NCBI GenBank assembly: GCA_035623255.1
Contig: DASPTU010000041.1
Span: 29,562-93,561, forward strand
Direction: 5' to 3'
Length of the DNA: 64,000 bases
From: JAFAGX01 sp035623255
GTDB lineage: Bacteria; Acidobacteriota; Terriglobia; Terriglobales; Acidobacteriaceae
The notes below the pieces were generated by a model. It was not told the DNA's origin, made no database searches, and saw nothing but the letters and a program-made list of their open reading frames with translations. This document shows, piece by piece, positions 16,589-25,597 of this stretch; position 1 is the stretch's first letter; each line of letters opens with the position of its first letter. Made by a program: the position numbers and the translations under genes.

Positions 16589-18547
16589 ATGGATCTTCCC
16601 GAGAAAATCCGCACGATTCCGACCTCCCCAGGCGTGTACCTCTACAAGAATGCTGAAGGTGAGGTCATTTACGTCGGGAAGGCCAAAAATCTGCGCAACC
16701 GGGTCGCTTCGTATTTCCATTCCGGACGTGGGGAGGACGCCAAGACCGGCACGCTGCTGCGGGAGGCCGTGGATGTCGACTACATCGTGGTGGCTAATAA
16801 CAAGGAAGCGCTGGCCCTCGAAAACCACCTCATCAAGCAGCGCAAGCCACGCTTCAACATCCTGCTACGCGACGACAAGACCTATCCTTATATAAAACTC
16901 ACCCTCGGTGAGCGCTTCCCGCGGGTTTACGTGACACGCCGCCTGCGCAAAGATGGCAGCGCTTACTATGGCCCCTACTTCCCTGCCAATCTCGCCTATC
17001 GCATCGTTGATCTTATCCACCGCCATTTCCTGATTCCGTCGTGCAAGGTCGATCTCGGCCATTTTCATCCGCGACCGTGTTTGCAGTATTACATCGGACG
17101 CTGCCTCGGCCCGTGTGTGCAGGGATTGACCACGCCCGAGGCCTACCAGGAAGCAGTGCGCGACGTGAAGATGTTTCTTGAAGGCCGGCCTACCGACCTG
17201 GCCCGATCGCTTCGTGAGCGCATGGCTCGCGCCGCCGAAACCGAAGAGTACGAACGTGCCGCCAAGTATCGCGACCTGATCTCCACGGTCGAGCAGTTGC
17301 AGGAGAAACAGCGCATCGCCGCCGTCGAAGGCGACGATGCTGACGTTTTCGGCTACCACTACGAAAACGAGATGGTGGCAGTCAATTTATTTCACATGCG
17401 GGGCGGCCGCGTCCTCGATCGCCGGGAATTTTTCTGGGAAGAATTGCCACAGTTTGCAGGCGAGCACGATACGCCAGAAAGCGGTAATGAGCATGCCGAG
17501 GTGGCAGCCCTCGCCCGTCAGGGCGAGTTTACCGAGCACCCCTACCATCCGGGTGAAGATGTAGCTGAGAGCAGCGCTGCAGAAAGAGTCTTTCACCCCG
17601 GCGAATTCTTCTCTGCTCTTCTCAAACAGCTTTACATAGGGCAGCCTTACGTCCCGCGCAACATTTACGTTCCGGTCGATTTCGAAGATCGCGACGAGCT
17701 CGAAGATCTGCTTTCGGAACAGCTCGCGGGCGGGGGCGCCCGCACCACACGAGTGCGCATCGCCGTGCCGCAGCGTGGCGACAAACGTTCGCTCATCGAT
17801 CTCGCCGGCAACAATGCCAAGCAGTCCTACGATCAACGCTTCCGGGTGATGAAGCCCAACCAGCGCCAGATGCAGGAAGCCCTTCAGGACGCGCTCGGTC
17901 TGCCCGAACTTCCGCGGCGCATTGAGTGTTTCGACATCTCCCACATTCAGGGCGCCGAAACCGTGGCATCCATGGTGGTCTGGGAAGATGGACACATGAA
18001 AAAGTCCGACTACCGCAAATTCATCATTCGCAGCGTGGATGGAGTTGACGACTTCGCCTCCATGCGTGAAGTTGTCACGCGCCGTTACAAGCGAGTGCAG
18101 GAAGAAAAGAAGCCGATGCCGAGCCTGATGCTGATCGACGGCGGATTAGGCCAATTGCATGCCGCCGCCGAAGCTCTGGCATCACTCGAGATCATCAATC
18201 AGCCCCTGGCGGCCATCGCCAAGCGGGAAGAAATTATTTATGTGTATGGCCAGGAAGACGAGCCGGTCATCCTCGATCATCACTCGCCTGTGCTGCACCT
18301 CGTGCAGCTCATCCGCGATGAGGCCCATCGTTTCGCCGTGACTTTTCATCGCAAGCGACGCCAGATGCGCGACCGCTCCACCGAATTGCTGGAAATTCCC
18401 GGCGTGGGCACTCGCACCACTCGCCGCCTGCTGGAACACTTCGGCAGCTTGCAGGCGGTGAAACAAGCTGATGCTGCAGCGTTGTCGGCCGTTGTCACTC
18501 GAAATCAGGCGGAAGCGATCCTGGAACACTTCAGGAAAACAGTGTAA
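16589..18547 (+). CDS. uvrC: Excinuclease ABC subunit C
   Basis: 652 residues from ATG 16589, which opens the conserved MDLPEKIRTIPTSPGVYLYK. The upstream open frame overlaps the antitoxin promoter and is not conserved sequence. Domains in order: GIY-YIG nuclease (about 10-95, GVYLYKNAEGEVIYVGKAKNLRNRV) for the 3' incision, a UVR motif near 205-240 (RAAETEEYERAAKYRDLI) that binds UvrB, the RNase H-like nuclease for the 5' incision (IECFDISHIQGAETVASMVVWEDG with Asp, then LMLIDGG), and a C-terminal helix-hairpin-helix (EIPGVGTRTTRRLLEHFGS). It acts in nucleotide excision repair. An acidic insertion near residues 305-350 makes it slightly longer than the usual 600-620 residues. Confidence 0.97.
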   Translation: MDLPEKIRTIPTSPGVYLYKNAEGEVIYVGKAKNLRNRVASYFHSGRGEDAKTGTLLREAVDVDYIVVANNKEALALENHLIKQRKPRFNILLRDDKTYPYIKLTLGERFPRVYVTRRLRKDGSAYYGPYFPANLAYRIVDLIHRHFLIPSCKVDLGHFHPRPCLQYYIGRCLGPCVQGLTTPEAYQEAVRDVKMFLEGRPTDLARSLRERMARAAETEEYERAAKYRDLISTVEQLQEKQRIAAVEGDDADVFGYHYENEMVAVNLFHMRGGRVLDRREFFWEELPQFAGEHDTPESGNEHAEVAALARQGEFTEHPYHPGEDVAESSAAERVFHPGEFFSALLKQLYIGQPYVPRNIYVPVDFEDRDELEDLLSEQLAGGGARTTRVRIAVPQRGDKRSLIDLAGNNAKQSYDQRFRVMKPNQRQMQEALQDALGLPELPRRIECFDISHIQGAETVASMVVWEDGHMKKSDYRKFIIRSVDGVDDFASMREVVTRRYKRVQEEKKPMPSLMLIDGGLGQLHAAAEALASLEIINQPLAAIAKREEIIYVYGQEDEPVILDHHSPVLHLVQLIRDEAHRFAVTFHRKRRQMRDRSTELLEIPGVGTRTTRRLLEHFGSLQAVKQADAAALSAVVTRNQAEAILEHFRKTV

Positions 18548-18568
18548 GAGCCACTGCAATGTGTCAAA

Positions 18569-18732
18569 GTCATCCCGAGCGCAGCCGTTCTTCACGCGGA
18601 GCGAGGGATCTTGCGCGTGTCTTATCCAACTCTCGTTTTCCCGAAGCTGTCTGTGATGTGTGAACAACGCTGTGCCGCCGCACGCCAGATCCCTCGCCTC
18701 GCTGGTGCAAGCGCGAGGCTTCGGGATGACTC
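18569..18732. repeat. Inverted pair of REP-like repeats after uvrC
   Basis: The 410-base gap between uvrC and the MscS gene holds two copies of the dispersed repeat in opposite orientation. The first runs GTCATCCCGAGCGCAG (from 18569) to GAGCGAGGGATCTTGCG (to 18614). The second runs CGCCAGATCCCTCGCCTCGC (from 18683) to CGAGGCTTCGGGATGACTC (to 18732). The pair could fold into a long stem with about 70 unpaired bases between. The rest of the gap, 18733-18957, shows no gene or further repeat. Confidence 0.65.
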
Positions 18733-18957
18733 TGTGTTAGTGGTAATCAGCAGACTAGCAGCTATTCTTGGGACGAGGGGGCCCGTCCTGTCGTCGCAAC
18801 AAGCGCTCCGTTAGGATGGGGCACCCAAGGTTGAGGCGCAGGAGATGTGGTTCCGCTTAGGACGACAAGACAAACCACAGGCCAGTAGCACCGTGGGACT
18901 TCCGATTCCCAGCCCCAGTCTTTCCCGCCGCAGCCCACTTTATAATGTGACTCACAA

Positions 18958-20781
18958 ATGAATGCGATCATGAAATCGCGGCAGTGGCTCATATCGCTGG
19001 GGCTGCTGGTGCTGGTTCTGGCCGGGCTGGTGGCGCTGTTTCTGACACGCGATGTGGGTTCCGGTTCGCTGGCCCAGACCTCGCCGAAGGAATCTGGCCC
19101 CGCTCCCCTGGTGGACGAAAGCCCGCTGCAGACCGCGCGGGCAGTAGGAAAGCTGGCTTCGGAAGGCGACCAACAGCGTGTGGCGGCACAGGCCGAGGAG
19201 GTTGCCGACAATGAAGTTGATCTCGCCTTCCGTGACGCTTCCCGCGACGCTGCCGACCATCCTCCGCAAGCCAAGCCACAGTTCCGGCCGCTTTTTCAGC
19301 GCGTCGGAGAAATGGAAACGCAGGTCCAGGCCGACCAGAGTCAAGTGGATCAACTGAAAAAAGACTTGGCTAAGGCGACGGGCACTCGGGCCGCCAGCTT
19401 GCAGGAGCAGCTCGACGTTGCGCAGGCGCAGCTGGAACTGGACCAGGATGAACTCAACGACGCTAAGGAAGACTTAGTGCAGGCGGGGGCTGATCCGGGA
19501 GAACTGATCCAGCGGCAATTCGATCAGCATCAGACCGCCGAGCACAACCAAAAAACTGCGCAACAGGCTGCGGCGCCAATCAACTATCAGGCCGGCCATC
19601 TGCTCGGCCAGATCGAAGCCTGGCGCGCCCTGCGCGACAAGCTTGCGCAACTTCAGCAGGCGCGTGACGCCGCCGGTCCGATGATCGCAGCGCTCAACAA
19701 GCAACGTGCGGACCTAGTGAAGCAAATCGCCGCAGAGAAGGCGCAGCAGCGGGCGGTGATGTCTGGGGCGAAAACCGTACCCTCCGGCAACGCGCAGAAC
19801 CCGGCGGCGAAAAACATCAAAGCTTTGCACGTAATCACCGACGACCAGCAGAACCTCGGCGACCTCGACAAGCGCATTCAGGACGAACAGGAGTTGGGCA
19901 AGATTTACGAAAGCTGGATCGCGCTGGTGCATGCGCACCTGCGGGCGGCGCTGCACGGGATCATTGAATCGCTGCTCTGGATCATAAGCATCGTGCTCGG
20001 AGTCTACCTGGCGGGCCTCGCCATCGATCGCTACCTGACGGGATCACGCCAGGAGCGTACGCGACTGCATACTTTGCATGCGGTAATTCACTTTGCGTTG
20101 CAAGCCGCCGCCGTACTCCTGATTTTGTTAGTCATCTTCGGCCCGCCGCAGCAACTGGCAACGATTCTGGGCTTCGCCGGCGCCGGCATCACGGTGGCAA
20201 TGAAGGATTTCATTGTCGCGTTTTTCGGATGGTTCGTGTTGATGGGGAAAAACGGAATTCGCGTCGGCGACTGGGTGGAAATCAATGGCGTAGCGGGTGA
20301 GGTGATCGAGATTAACCTGCTGCGGACGGTGCTGTTAGAGACCGGAAATTGGACAGACAGCGGACATCCCACTGGGCGCAAGGTTGCCTTTGTGAACAGC
20401 TATGCCATCGAAGGCCACTTCTTCAACTTCACTACCAGTGGACAGTGGCTGTGGGACGAGCTGCGCACCACAATTCCGGCGAACCAGGATCCTTATCCGC
20501 TGCTCGATGCGATCCAGAAAACCGTTGCCCAGGAAACCGCTGAGAACGCACGTGCTGCTGAGCACGAATGGCAAAGCGCAACCAGCCACTACCGGGTGCA
20601 GTCGGTTTCCGCGGCACCGGCGGTGAATCTGCAGCCGACGGCGGGCGGCTTCGAGGTTCGCATCCGCTATATCACCCGGGCGCAGGAACGTTCTGCCATG
20701 CGAGCAAAGCTCAATCAGGCAATTGTGGGTTTGCTGCGCGGCCAGCCTGCGGAGAAAAAGACCGTCACGACGGCGGGATAA
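18958..20781 (+). CDS. MscS-family mechanosensitive channel with long coiled-coil N-terminus
   Basis: 607 residues. An N-terminal signal/anchor helix (SLGLLVLVLAGLVALFLT) precedes about 270 residues of periplasmic coiled coil rich in Gln, Ala and charged residues (QLKKDLAKATGTRAASLQEQ, ADLVKQIAAEKAQQRAVM). The channel region follows (about 325-430), with helices ESLLWIISIVLGVYLAGLAI and FALQAAAVLLILLVIFG. The pore helix is ILGFAGAGITVAMKDFIVAF, and the beta domain GIRVGDWVEINGVAGEVIEI is diagnostic of MscS. It should release solutes under hypo-osmotic stress. ATG 18970 is an alternative start. The long coiled coil recalls MscK/YnaI-type large family members. Confidence 0.88.
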   Translation: MNAIMKSRQWLISLGLLVLVLAGLVALFLTRDVGSGSLAQTSPKESGPAPLVDESPLQTARAVGKLASEGDQQRVAAQAEEVADNEVDLAFRDASRDAADHPPQAKPQFRPLFQRVGEMETQVQADQSQVDQLKKDLAKATGTRAASLQEQLDVAQAQLELDQDELNDAKEDLVQAGADPGELIQRQFDQHQTAEHNQKTAQQAAAPINYQAGHLLGQIEAWRALRDKLAQLQQARDAAGPMIAALNKQRADLVKQIAAEKAQQRAVMSGAKTVPSGNAQNPAAKNIKALHVITDDQQNLGDLDKRIQDEQELGKIYESWIALVHAHLRAALHGIIESLLWIISIVLGVYLAGLAIDRYLTGSRQERTRLHTLHAVIHFALQAAAVLLILLVIFGPPQQLATILGFAGAGITVAMKDFIVAFFGWFVLMGKNGIRVGDWVEINGVAGEVIEINLLRTVLLETGNWTDSGHPTGRKVAFVNSYAIEGHFFNFTTSGQWLWDELRTTIPANQDPYPLLDAIQKTVAQETAENARAAEHEWQSATSHYRVQSVSAAPAVNLQPTAGGFEVRIRYITRAQERSAMRAKLNQAIVGLLRGQPAEKKTVTTAG

Positions 20782-21174
20782 TGGCGAGAGCTCAGTTTGG
20801 AGCCGGGGTGTCCAATGTTTGCCCGGTTTTGGCAAACGTGGGACCCGGCCCGAGGGCAGCAACTTCGCTTGATCCCAGGTTAGCTCGCTGACCCCGCTCG
20901 CCAACCTGCGCCACCCGTCCGGGAACCACTTTGATAGCACGATTGTGCCATTCACGGGCACTACCGCCGATCAGTACAGTGTGCTGGGACCGCTTCCTTC
21001 GGAGCTGTTCGATCTAGCATCCCAACGACTCGCTCCATTCTGGGGTGTTTTGTTTGGTCCTGAAACCGTGGTGGACACGCGCCGAGCTACTCCATGAAGG
21101 ACCAGCTCACTTCAGTACCATCCGGTACGCTGTGACCTGCCATGCGCACACACCGGAGGAAAATAATCAATTTT
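20782..21174. other. Intergenic stretch with possible gene remnant
   Basis: About 390 bases between the MscS and multicopper oxidase genes. One plus-strand frame, open from 20873 to a TGA at 21095-21097, translates to protein-like sequence (contains GPLPSELFDLASQRLAPFWG) but has no ATG and no ribosome site. It could be the tail of a decayed gene. The ribosome site of the next gene, GGAGGA, is at 21155-21160. Confidence 0.35.
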
Positions 21175-23097
21175 ATGTTCAAAAAGCTCGCGTGCGTCTC
21201 CGGGTTACTTGCAATCGCCGCTTGGTTGGCAGGCTGCGGAGGCGGCGCTGGCGGCAGCGGCCCCAACCTCCAAGGCCAAACCATCGCCTTTACAGTGCCC
21301 ACCACGTCCGTTACCTACGGAGCGGCGCCCATCACTCTGGGAGGAACCGCCAGCTCGGGCCTGCCCGTCACCTATACGGTGACCGGGCCTGCGACTCAGT
21401 CCGCGGGGAGACTAACTTTCACCGGCGCCGGGACAGTCAACGTAACCGCCTCGCAGGCGGGCAACGCGACCTACAGTGCCGCCACACCGGTGACCCAGTC
21501 CATTGTCGTTGCTCCCGCTCCGCTGAGTGTCACCGCCAACAATTGCACCATCGTCGTCGGTCAACCGCTACCCGCTTTTAGCGCGACCCTGTCGGGCTTC
21601 ATCAACGGCGACAGTGCCGCCAGCGCCGTCACTGGCAGCCCCTCGTTAACTTCCAACCCGGCGGCGCTTACGGCAACCGGAAACTACCCGATCGTCGCTA
21701 CTCAAGGCACCCTGGCAGCCGCCAACTATACCTTCACCAGCTTTATCAACGGCACGCTGACGGTGCAGTCGCCAGCCACTATCGATGGCACACTCGTGGT
21801 CCCACCCTTGCTGGTTCCAGCCGTTGACGGCAGCGGTGTGAAACATTTCACGATGAACATGGAGAAGGGCAGCACTACTCTGCTTCCCAGCGTCTCGAGC
21901 ACCACCGAGGGCTTCAACGGCGTCTGGATGGCTCCCACCATCGAAGTCAACAACGGCGACCAGGTCGCAATGGCAATCACCAACTCGCTGGGCGAAGACA
22001 CGACTGTGCATTTTCACGGCCTGCACGTTCCCGCGGTCTACGACGGTGGGGTGTACGGCGTCTTCTCCAGCGGTACGACTTACACCCCCAGCTTCACGCT
22101 CAATCAGCAGGCCGCCACTCTGTGGTATCACCCGCACGTAATGGGTGATACCGGCCGAGCCATTGCGCTCGGGCTGTTGGGCGAGTTCATCATTGGAGAC
22201 AGCTCGGCCACCAGCGCTGTGCTTCCCGACACCTACGGCATCAACGACATTCCTCTGATCCTGCAGCAGGAAGCCATCGCCAACGACGGTACCATCGAAT
22301 ACACCGACGCAACGATCGCGACGGCTACCAATTTCCCGCTCTTTCTCAATGGCATGAATGTCACCACCACCCCGGCCACGTTGAACACCAGCCAGAACCG
22401 CCTGCGGTTTCGCTTGCTCAACGCCTCTCTCGCCTCCGAAATTTCCGTTTCGATGAGTGATCAAAGCGCATTCACTATGATCGCCAGCGACGGGGGCTAC
22501 CTGGCCGCGCCGCTATCGGTTACCGGCATTTCGCTAGGTCCGGCCGAGCGCGCCGAAATTATTGTCGATCTCGCCCCCGGCGCCACCCGTACCCTTGTCA
22601 CTACGTCCGCCGGCCCGCTGCTGGTGATTACAACTACCGGTGTCAGCACCCCCGCCCCGTTGCCCAGCACGCTCAACACCATAACCCCGTACAGTACCGC
22701 GAGCGCGGTAACACGTACCGTGACCCTTACCGGTAGCAGCGGCAGCTTCGGCATCGACGGCCTGGATGTGTTGCAGCTCTCGCAGTTCGCTCAGACCGCC
22801 ATCCATACCACTTTGGGAAACACCGAGGTATGGAACATCTCCAACCAGACCGGGTCTGAACATTACTTCCACATGCATGATGTCCAGTTCCAAATCCTAA
22901 GCATCGGTGGCAGCGCGCCGCCTGCTACGGAGGCCGGGTGGAAAGACACGGTGCTGGTGCAAGGCCACCAAACTGTGCAGATTGTCATGCAGTTTCTGGA
23001 CTATGCCGACGCCAACAATGCTTACATGCTGCACTGCCACATCGTGACCCACGAGGACGAGGGCATGATGGCGACCTTCTACGTCGACCCACAGTAA
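21175..23097 (+). CDS. Multicopper oxidase lipoprotein with N-terminal MBG repeats
   Basis: 640 residues from ATG 21175, chosen because GGAGGA (21155-21160) lies upstream of it and it begins a lipoprotein signal (MFKKLACVSGLLAIAAWLAGCGGG). Residues about 35-195 form one or two MBG/Ig-like domains (TYGAAPITLGGTASSGLPVTY; VVGQPLPAFSATLSGFINGD). The oxidase follows with all four copper motifs: HFHGLH near 279, WYHPHV near 318, HMHDVQF near 565 and HCHIVTHEDEGMM near 622. Hence the T1 Cys, flanking His and trinuclear ligands are present. It resembles CotA/CueO/bilirubin-oxidase enzymes that oxidise metals or phenolics with oxygen. The MBG fusion suggests surface display. The next gene starts 8 bases downstream. 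Confidence 0.92.
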   Translation: MFKKLACVSGLLAIAAWLAGCGGGAGGSGPNLQGQTIAFTVPTTSVTYGAAPITLGGTASSGLPVTYTVTGPATQSAGRLTFTGAGTVNVTASQAGNATYSAATPVTQSIVVAPAPLSVTANNCTIVVGQPLPAFSATLSGFINGDSAASAVTGSPSLTSNPAALTATGNYPIVATQGTLAAANYTFTSFINGTLTVQSPATIDGTLVVPPLLVPAVDGSGVKHFTMNMEKGSTTLLPSVSSTTEGFNGVWMAPTIEVNNGDQVAMAITNSLGEDTTVHFHGLHVPAVYDGGVYGVFSSGTTYTPSFTLNQQAATLWYHPHVMGDTGRAIALGLLGEFIIGDSSATSAVLPDTYGINDIPLILQQEAIANDGTIEYTDATIATATNFPLFLNGMNVTTTPATLNTSQNRLRFRLLNASLASEISVSMSDQSAFTMIASDGGYLAAPLSVTGISLGPAERAEIIVDLAPGATRTLVTTSAGPLLVITTTGVSTPAPLPSTLNTITPYSTASAVTRTVTLTGSSGSFGIDGLDVLQLSQFAQTAIHTTLGNTEVWNISNQTGSEHYFHMHDVQFQILSIGGSAPPATEAGWKDTVLVQGHQTVQIVMQFLDYADANNAYMLHCHIVTHEDEGMMATFYVDPQ

Positions 23098-23105
23098 GAA
23101 CCGGC

Positions 23106-23714
23106 ATGCGAGTCCTCACATTCTTTTATGCGCTTTTCATGGCTATTATGGCGCTGCCCGCCGACGCCCAGACTGGGGTCTGGCTGCCGACGCAGGTCCC
23201 CGCTAACGGCCTTGGCACCTGGTGGGAACTGCGCGCGGATGGCTCCGCGATTTGCAACTGGGGCTTTTTCGCTGAGGCGCGCTACATCTTTGATGGTACG
23301 TTCTTGACGGTGATTCCAGGCGGTGATCGCAAGGACCGCCCTCGTTTCCGCGTGCGCTTCGACGGCGACCGCATGTACTCGCGTGCCGACCAGGCGGGCG
23401 CACCCGAGGCTGAATATCGCCGGGTTGGTCCAGCTTCCCCTCACTCGCCCTTAATCGGACAATGGGCGAGCGTTGCCGCCGCGAGAACAGGTAAGTCCGC
23501 CATGCCGGGCATGACTGGCCCCCCCACCGATCTGCCCTCGGTCCGCACGTTTACCGCCGACGGTCTTTACCACGTGCGCATTATCTACAACACAAGAAAG
23601 GGTCATTGGGACGCGGTCAGCCAGACCATCAAAGTTGACGGTGAATCCGAGCAGCACTTCATCCTCAAGGAAACCAACCTGATCATCGCCGACGCGGTCT
23701 ATCGACCGAATTAG
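23106..23714 (+). CDS. Exported protein coupled to the multicopper oxidase
   Basis: 202 residues from ATG 23106, which begins a signal peptide (MRVLTFFYALFMAIMALPADAQ) and lies 8 bases after the oxidase stop. The open frame extends further upstream, but only inside the oxidase gene. The mature part is beta-rich with repeated aromatic/charged patterns: TWWELRADGSAICNWGFFAEARY, PRFRVRFDGDRMYS, SEQHFILKETNLIIADAVY. It looks like a lipocalin- or META-like barrel in which an input (temperature, solute) table is written as strand pairs, but I recognise no named family. The tight spacing suggests joint function with the oxidase in the envelope. Confidence 0.75.
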   Translation: MRVLTFFYALFMAIMALPADAQTGVWLPTQVPANGLGTWWELRADGSAICNWGFFAEARYIFDGTFLTVIPGGDRKDRPRFRVRFDGDRMYSRADQAGAPEAEYRRVGPASPHSPLIGQWASVAAARTGKSAMPGMTGPPTDLPSVRTFTADGLYHVRIIYNTRKGHWDAVSQTIKVDGESEQHFILKETNLIIADAVYRPN

Positions 23715-23863
23715 GGTAAAGATCGGCGCTATCGGTAAAGCGCTCCGAGTGCACAGATTTTGGGATAACAACTTCGCAGTTGCTTGCGAACACAATAAAC
23801 GGCGTCGCCAGGTATCACAACCCCGCACCCAATGTGCGGTGCAGTGTCACATTTCCAACTGGG

Positions 23864-24193
23864 TCATTCTGGTAATGAGAACTTAACGACAACGGTCTCT
23901 TCGCTTGCCTGGCTGGAGGGTTCCCACTTCCACTGGCGCACTGCCAAGACTGCCGCCTGCGCTAGTAGAGGATGACCACCCAATATCTCGACGGATTCAA
24001 CTCTGCCGTTAGTGTTGACCCGAGCTTGCAGTTTGGCGATACCGGTGATATGCGCAGCGTGTGCCAGCTCGGGATATTGCGGCTGGACCTTGACCAGCAG
24101 CTTACGGGATGAAACCTGAGCATCCTGTGCAAAGCCGTTGTACAAAGCACTGAGACAGAAGGCACACAGCGCGATCAAGGTTGCTCGGCGCAT
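23864..24193 (-). CDS. Periplasmic TonB C-terminal-domain protein
   Basis: 109 residues with a signal peptide (RRATLIALCAFCLSALYNGFAQ) followed directly by a TonB C-terminal domain: VKVQPQYPELAHAAHITGIAKLQARVNTNGRVESVEILGGHPLLAQAAVLAVRQWKW is represented by the motifs QPQYPELA, GIAKLQA and AVRQWKWEP. Full TonB has a membrane anchor and a proline-rich spanner. Here only the receptor-contacting domain remains and is exported, a form common in Acidobacteria. It may act as a sensor or partner of TonB-dependent receptors rather than energise them. No receptor gene is nearby. It converges with the exported protein gene upstream. Confidence 0.85.
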   Translation of the reverse strand: MRRATLIALCAFCLSALYNGFAQDAQVSSRKLLVKVQPQYPELAHAAHITGIAKLQARVNTNGRVESVEILGGHPLLAQAAVLAVRQWKWEPSSQASEETVVVKFSLPE

Positions 24194-24307
24194 GACTGCA
24201 GACTAGCTGACCAGCGAAGAGGTTTGGAGATGACTTCGGTACGAGGACTGCCGAGCAGAGATCGGGAAATCGAGAGCAACTGAGACTGGGATCCACCCGT
24301 TAGGTGC

Positions 24308-25003
24308 TTACCAGACGTGCGGGATAAGGCGGTAGCGCACTTTCTCGCGATAGGCCCGGTAGCCTTCCAGATCGCTGGTCAACAGCTTCTCCTCGCCAAA
24401 GATGCGCAGAATGAGCAGCCCGAGCGCGGCCAAACCTGCAAGAAGTCCACAAACAGAGCCGAGCAGCAAGGGGGCGCCAACGAACAGGAGACTTCCCCCA
24501 AGATACATGGGGTGGCGAACAAAGCGGTAGACGCCCGTGTCGACGACGTGCTGGCCGCGCTCGGCCTGAATACGCACTAGCTGCGACAGATACGTGTTGT
24601 CGGTGAACGCGCGGAACATGAAGAAACTACCGGTCAGGAGCAAGACCCCTCCGCAGACCTCGCTCCACAGCGGCAGACGGGGTGTCCAAGCGAATCGCAC
24701 ATTCAGCGCCGGCACAACGATTGAAGCCAGGAAGCACGCTTTTATCCCCGTGAGGAGAGCCAAATCGGCGCGCGATTCACCGCCGCTGCCGGGCATTCGC
24801 ATGCGCTCAGCCAGCAGCGCCGGATCCTTGTAGTGAAGCCACAAGAAAATGACGGCAACGAAGGATACCCACCAGACAGCCAAGATCCATCCCTCCACCC
24901 AGAGCCAATCGCCTGACAGCCATAGCAGCAGGGTTGATATCGCCAGAACGCCAACGGGGACTGCCGCCCACATGTGCTGGGTGATGATCGGCGTAGGGCG
25001 CAT
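24308..25003 (-). CDS. Isoprenylcysteine carboxyl methyltransferase-family membrane protein
   Basis: 231 residues with five to six membrane helices. The C-terminal signature is TGVYRFVRHPMYLGGSLLFVG, then LRIFGEEKLLTSDLEGYRAY, the SAM-binding and catalytic region shared by ICMT and phospholipid N-methyltransferases (RHP-Y and EE motifs intact). Bacterial members methylate small hydrophobic substrates or lipids at the inner membrane. Prenylated proteins are not expected, so the substrate is open. The start ATG 25003 gives a normal length. No obvious operon partner is present. The next minus-strand gene begins 142 bases upstream of its start. Confidence 0.88.
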   Translation of the reverse strand: MRPTPIITQHMWAAVPVGVLAISTLLLWLSGDWLWVEGWILAVWWVSFVAVIFLWLHYKDPALLAERMRMPGSGGESRADLALLTGIKACFLASIVVPALNVRFAWTPRLPLWSEVCGGVLLLTGSFFMFRAFTDNTYLSQLVRIQAERGQHVVDTGVYRFVRHPMYLGGSLLFVGAPLLLGSVCGLLAGLAALGLLILRIFGEEKLLTSDLEGYRAYREKVRYRLIPHVW

Positions 25004-25145
25004 GAGAAGCTGAAAACATCATACTGCCGAGACCTGCTTGCCTTCCACTGTCGACACGGATTGGCACGTGAGTTTGTCAGGTCCGGGGCTGGCCATTCCT
25101 CCGGGGCCGGGCTGGATGGTTCGAAAAGATAGCGGCAACCCGTCC

Positions 25146-25466
25146 TTACCGATGAGATGCGGTTTCATAGACTACCCACCCGAGAAAAGCAATTGTAGCG
25201 AGAAGAACAATGCCGAAAACAATTGCCAGAGGCCAGAAAACCCAGGACCATGTCTGTCTTTTTCTGATGTGTTGTATGGCGTTGTACAACGAGAAAGCCG
25301 TCGCTACTGCGCCCCACGGACCAAGAAAGAATGCAGGCATAAAAGCATCGAGTTCACCCGGTCCCTTGCATCCATGTCGCAGACAGTAAATAGCAGGCAA
25401 AAGAACCGACAAAAAATAAACGATGGCAACGAAGTACGAAATTGCAAGGCCTAGTTTGCGTAACAT
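25146..25466 (-). CDS. Small membrane protein of unknown function
   Basis: 106 residues from ATG 25466, preferred over further upstream because GAGGATGGG lies about 7 bases before it. Three hydrophobic segments: LAISYFVAIVYFLSVLLPAIY, AFFLGPWGAVATAFSLYNAI and WVFWPLAIVFGIVLLATIAFLGWVVY. Between the first two lies a cysteine-containing loop (CLRHGCKGPGELD). No family is recognised. A strong palindrome of the GGGGACAG type sits 19-46 bases upstream, so its expression may be influenced by that hairpin. Confidence 0.6.
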   Translation of the reverse strand: MLRKLGLAISYFVAIVYFLSVLLPAIYCLRHGCKGPGELDAFMPAFFLGPWGAVATAFSLYNAIQHIRKRQTWSWVFWPLAIVFGIVLLATIAFLGWVVYETASHR

Positions 25467-25484
25467 AGACCCATCCTCAGATCT

Positions 25485-25512
25485 AATGGGGACAGACCGA
25501 ACTGTCCCCATT
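25485..25512. repeat. GGGGACAG-type palindrome
   Basis: Perfect 11-bp inverted repeat AATGGGGACAG (25485-25495) with CTGTCCCCATT (25502-25512) around a 6-base loop. A short TTTT run follows on the plus strand. GGGGACAG...CTGTCCCC elements are, to my knowledge, a widespread REP-type family often found near RAYT transposases. None is visible here. It could also act as a weak plus-strand terminator. Confidence 0.6.
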
Positions 25513-25597
25513 TTCCAAACTTAAACCCTCTCAATGCCCATAGCAGCGGCGAGGTCGTTGGCGCCCCTTTGCTTTTCATGCGAGGGAAGCACGGGCA

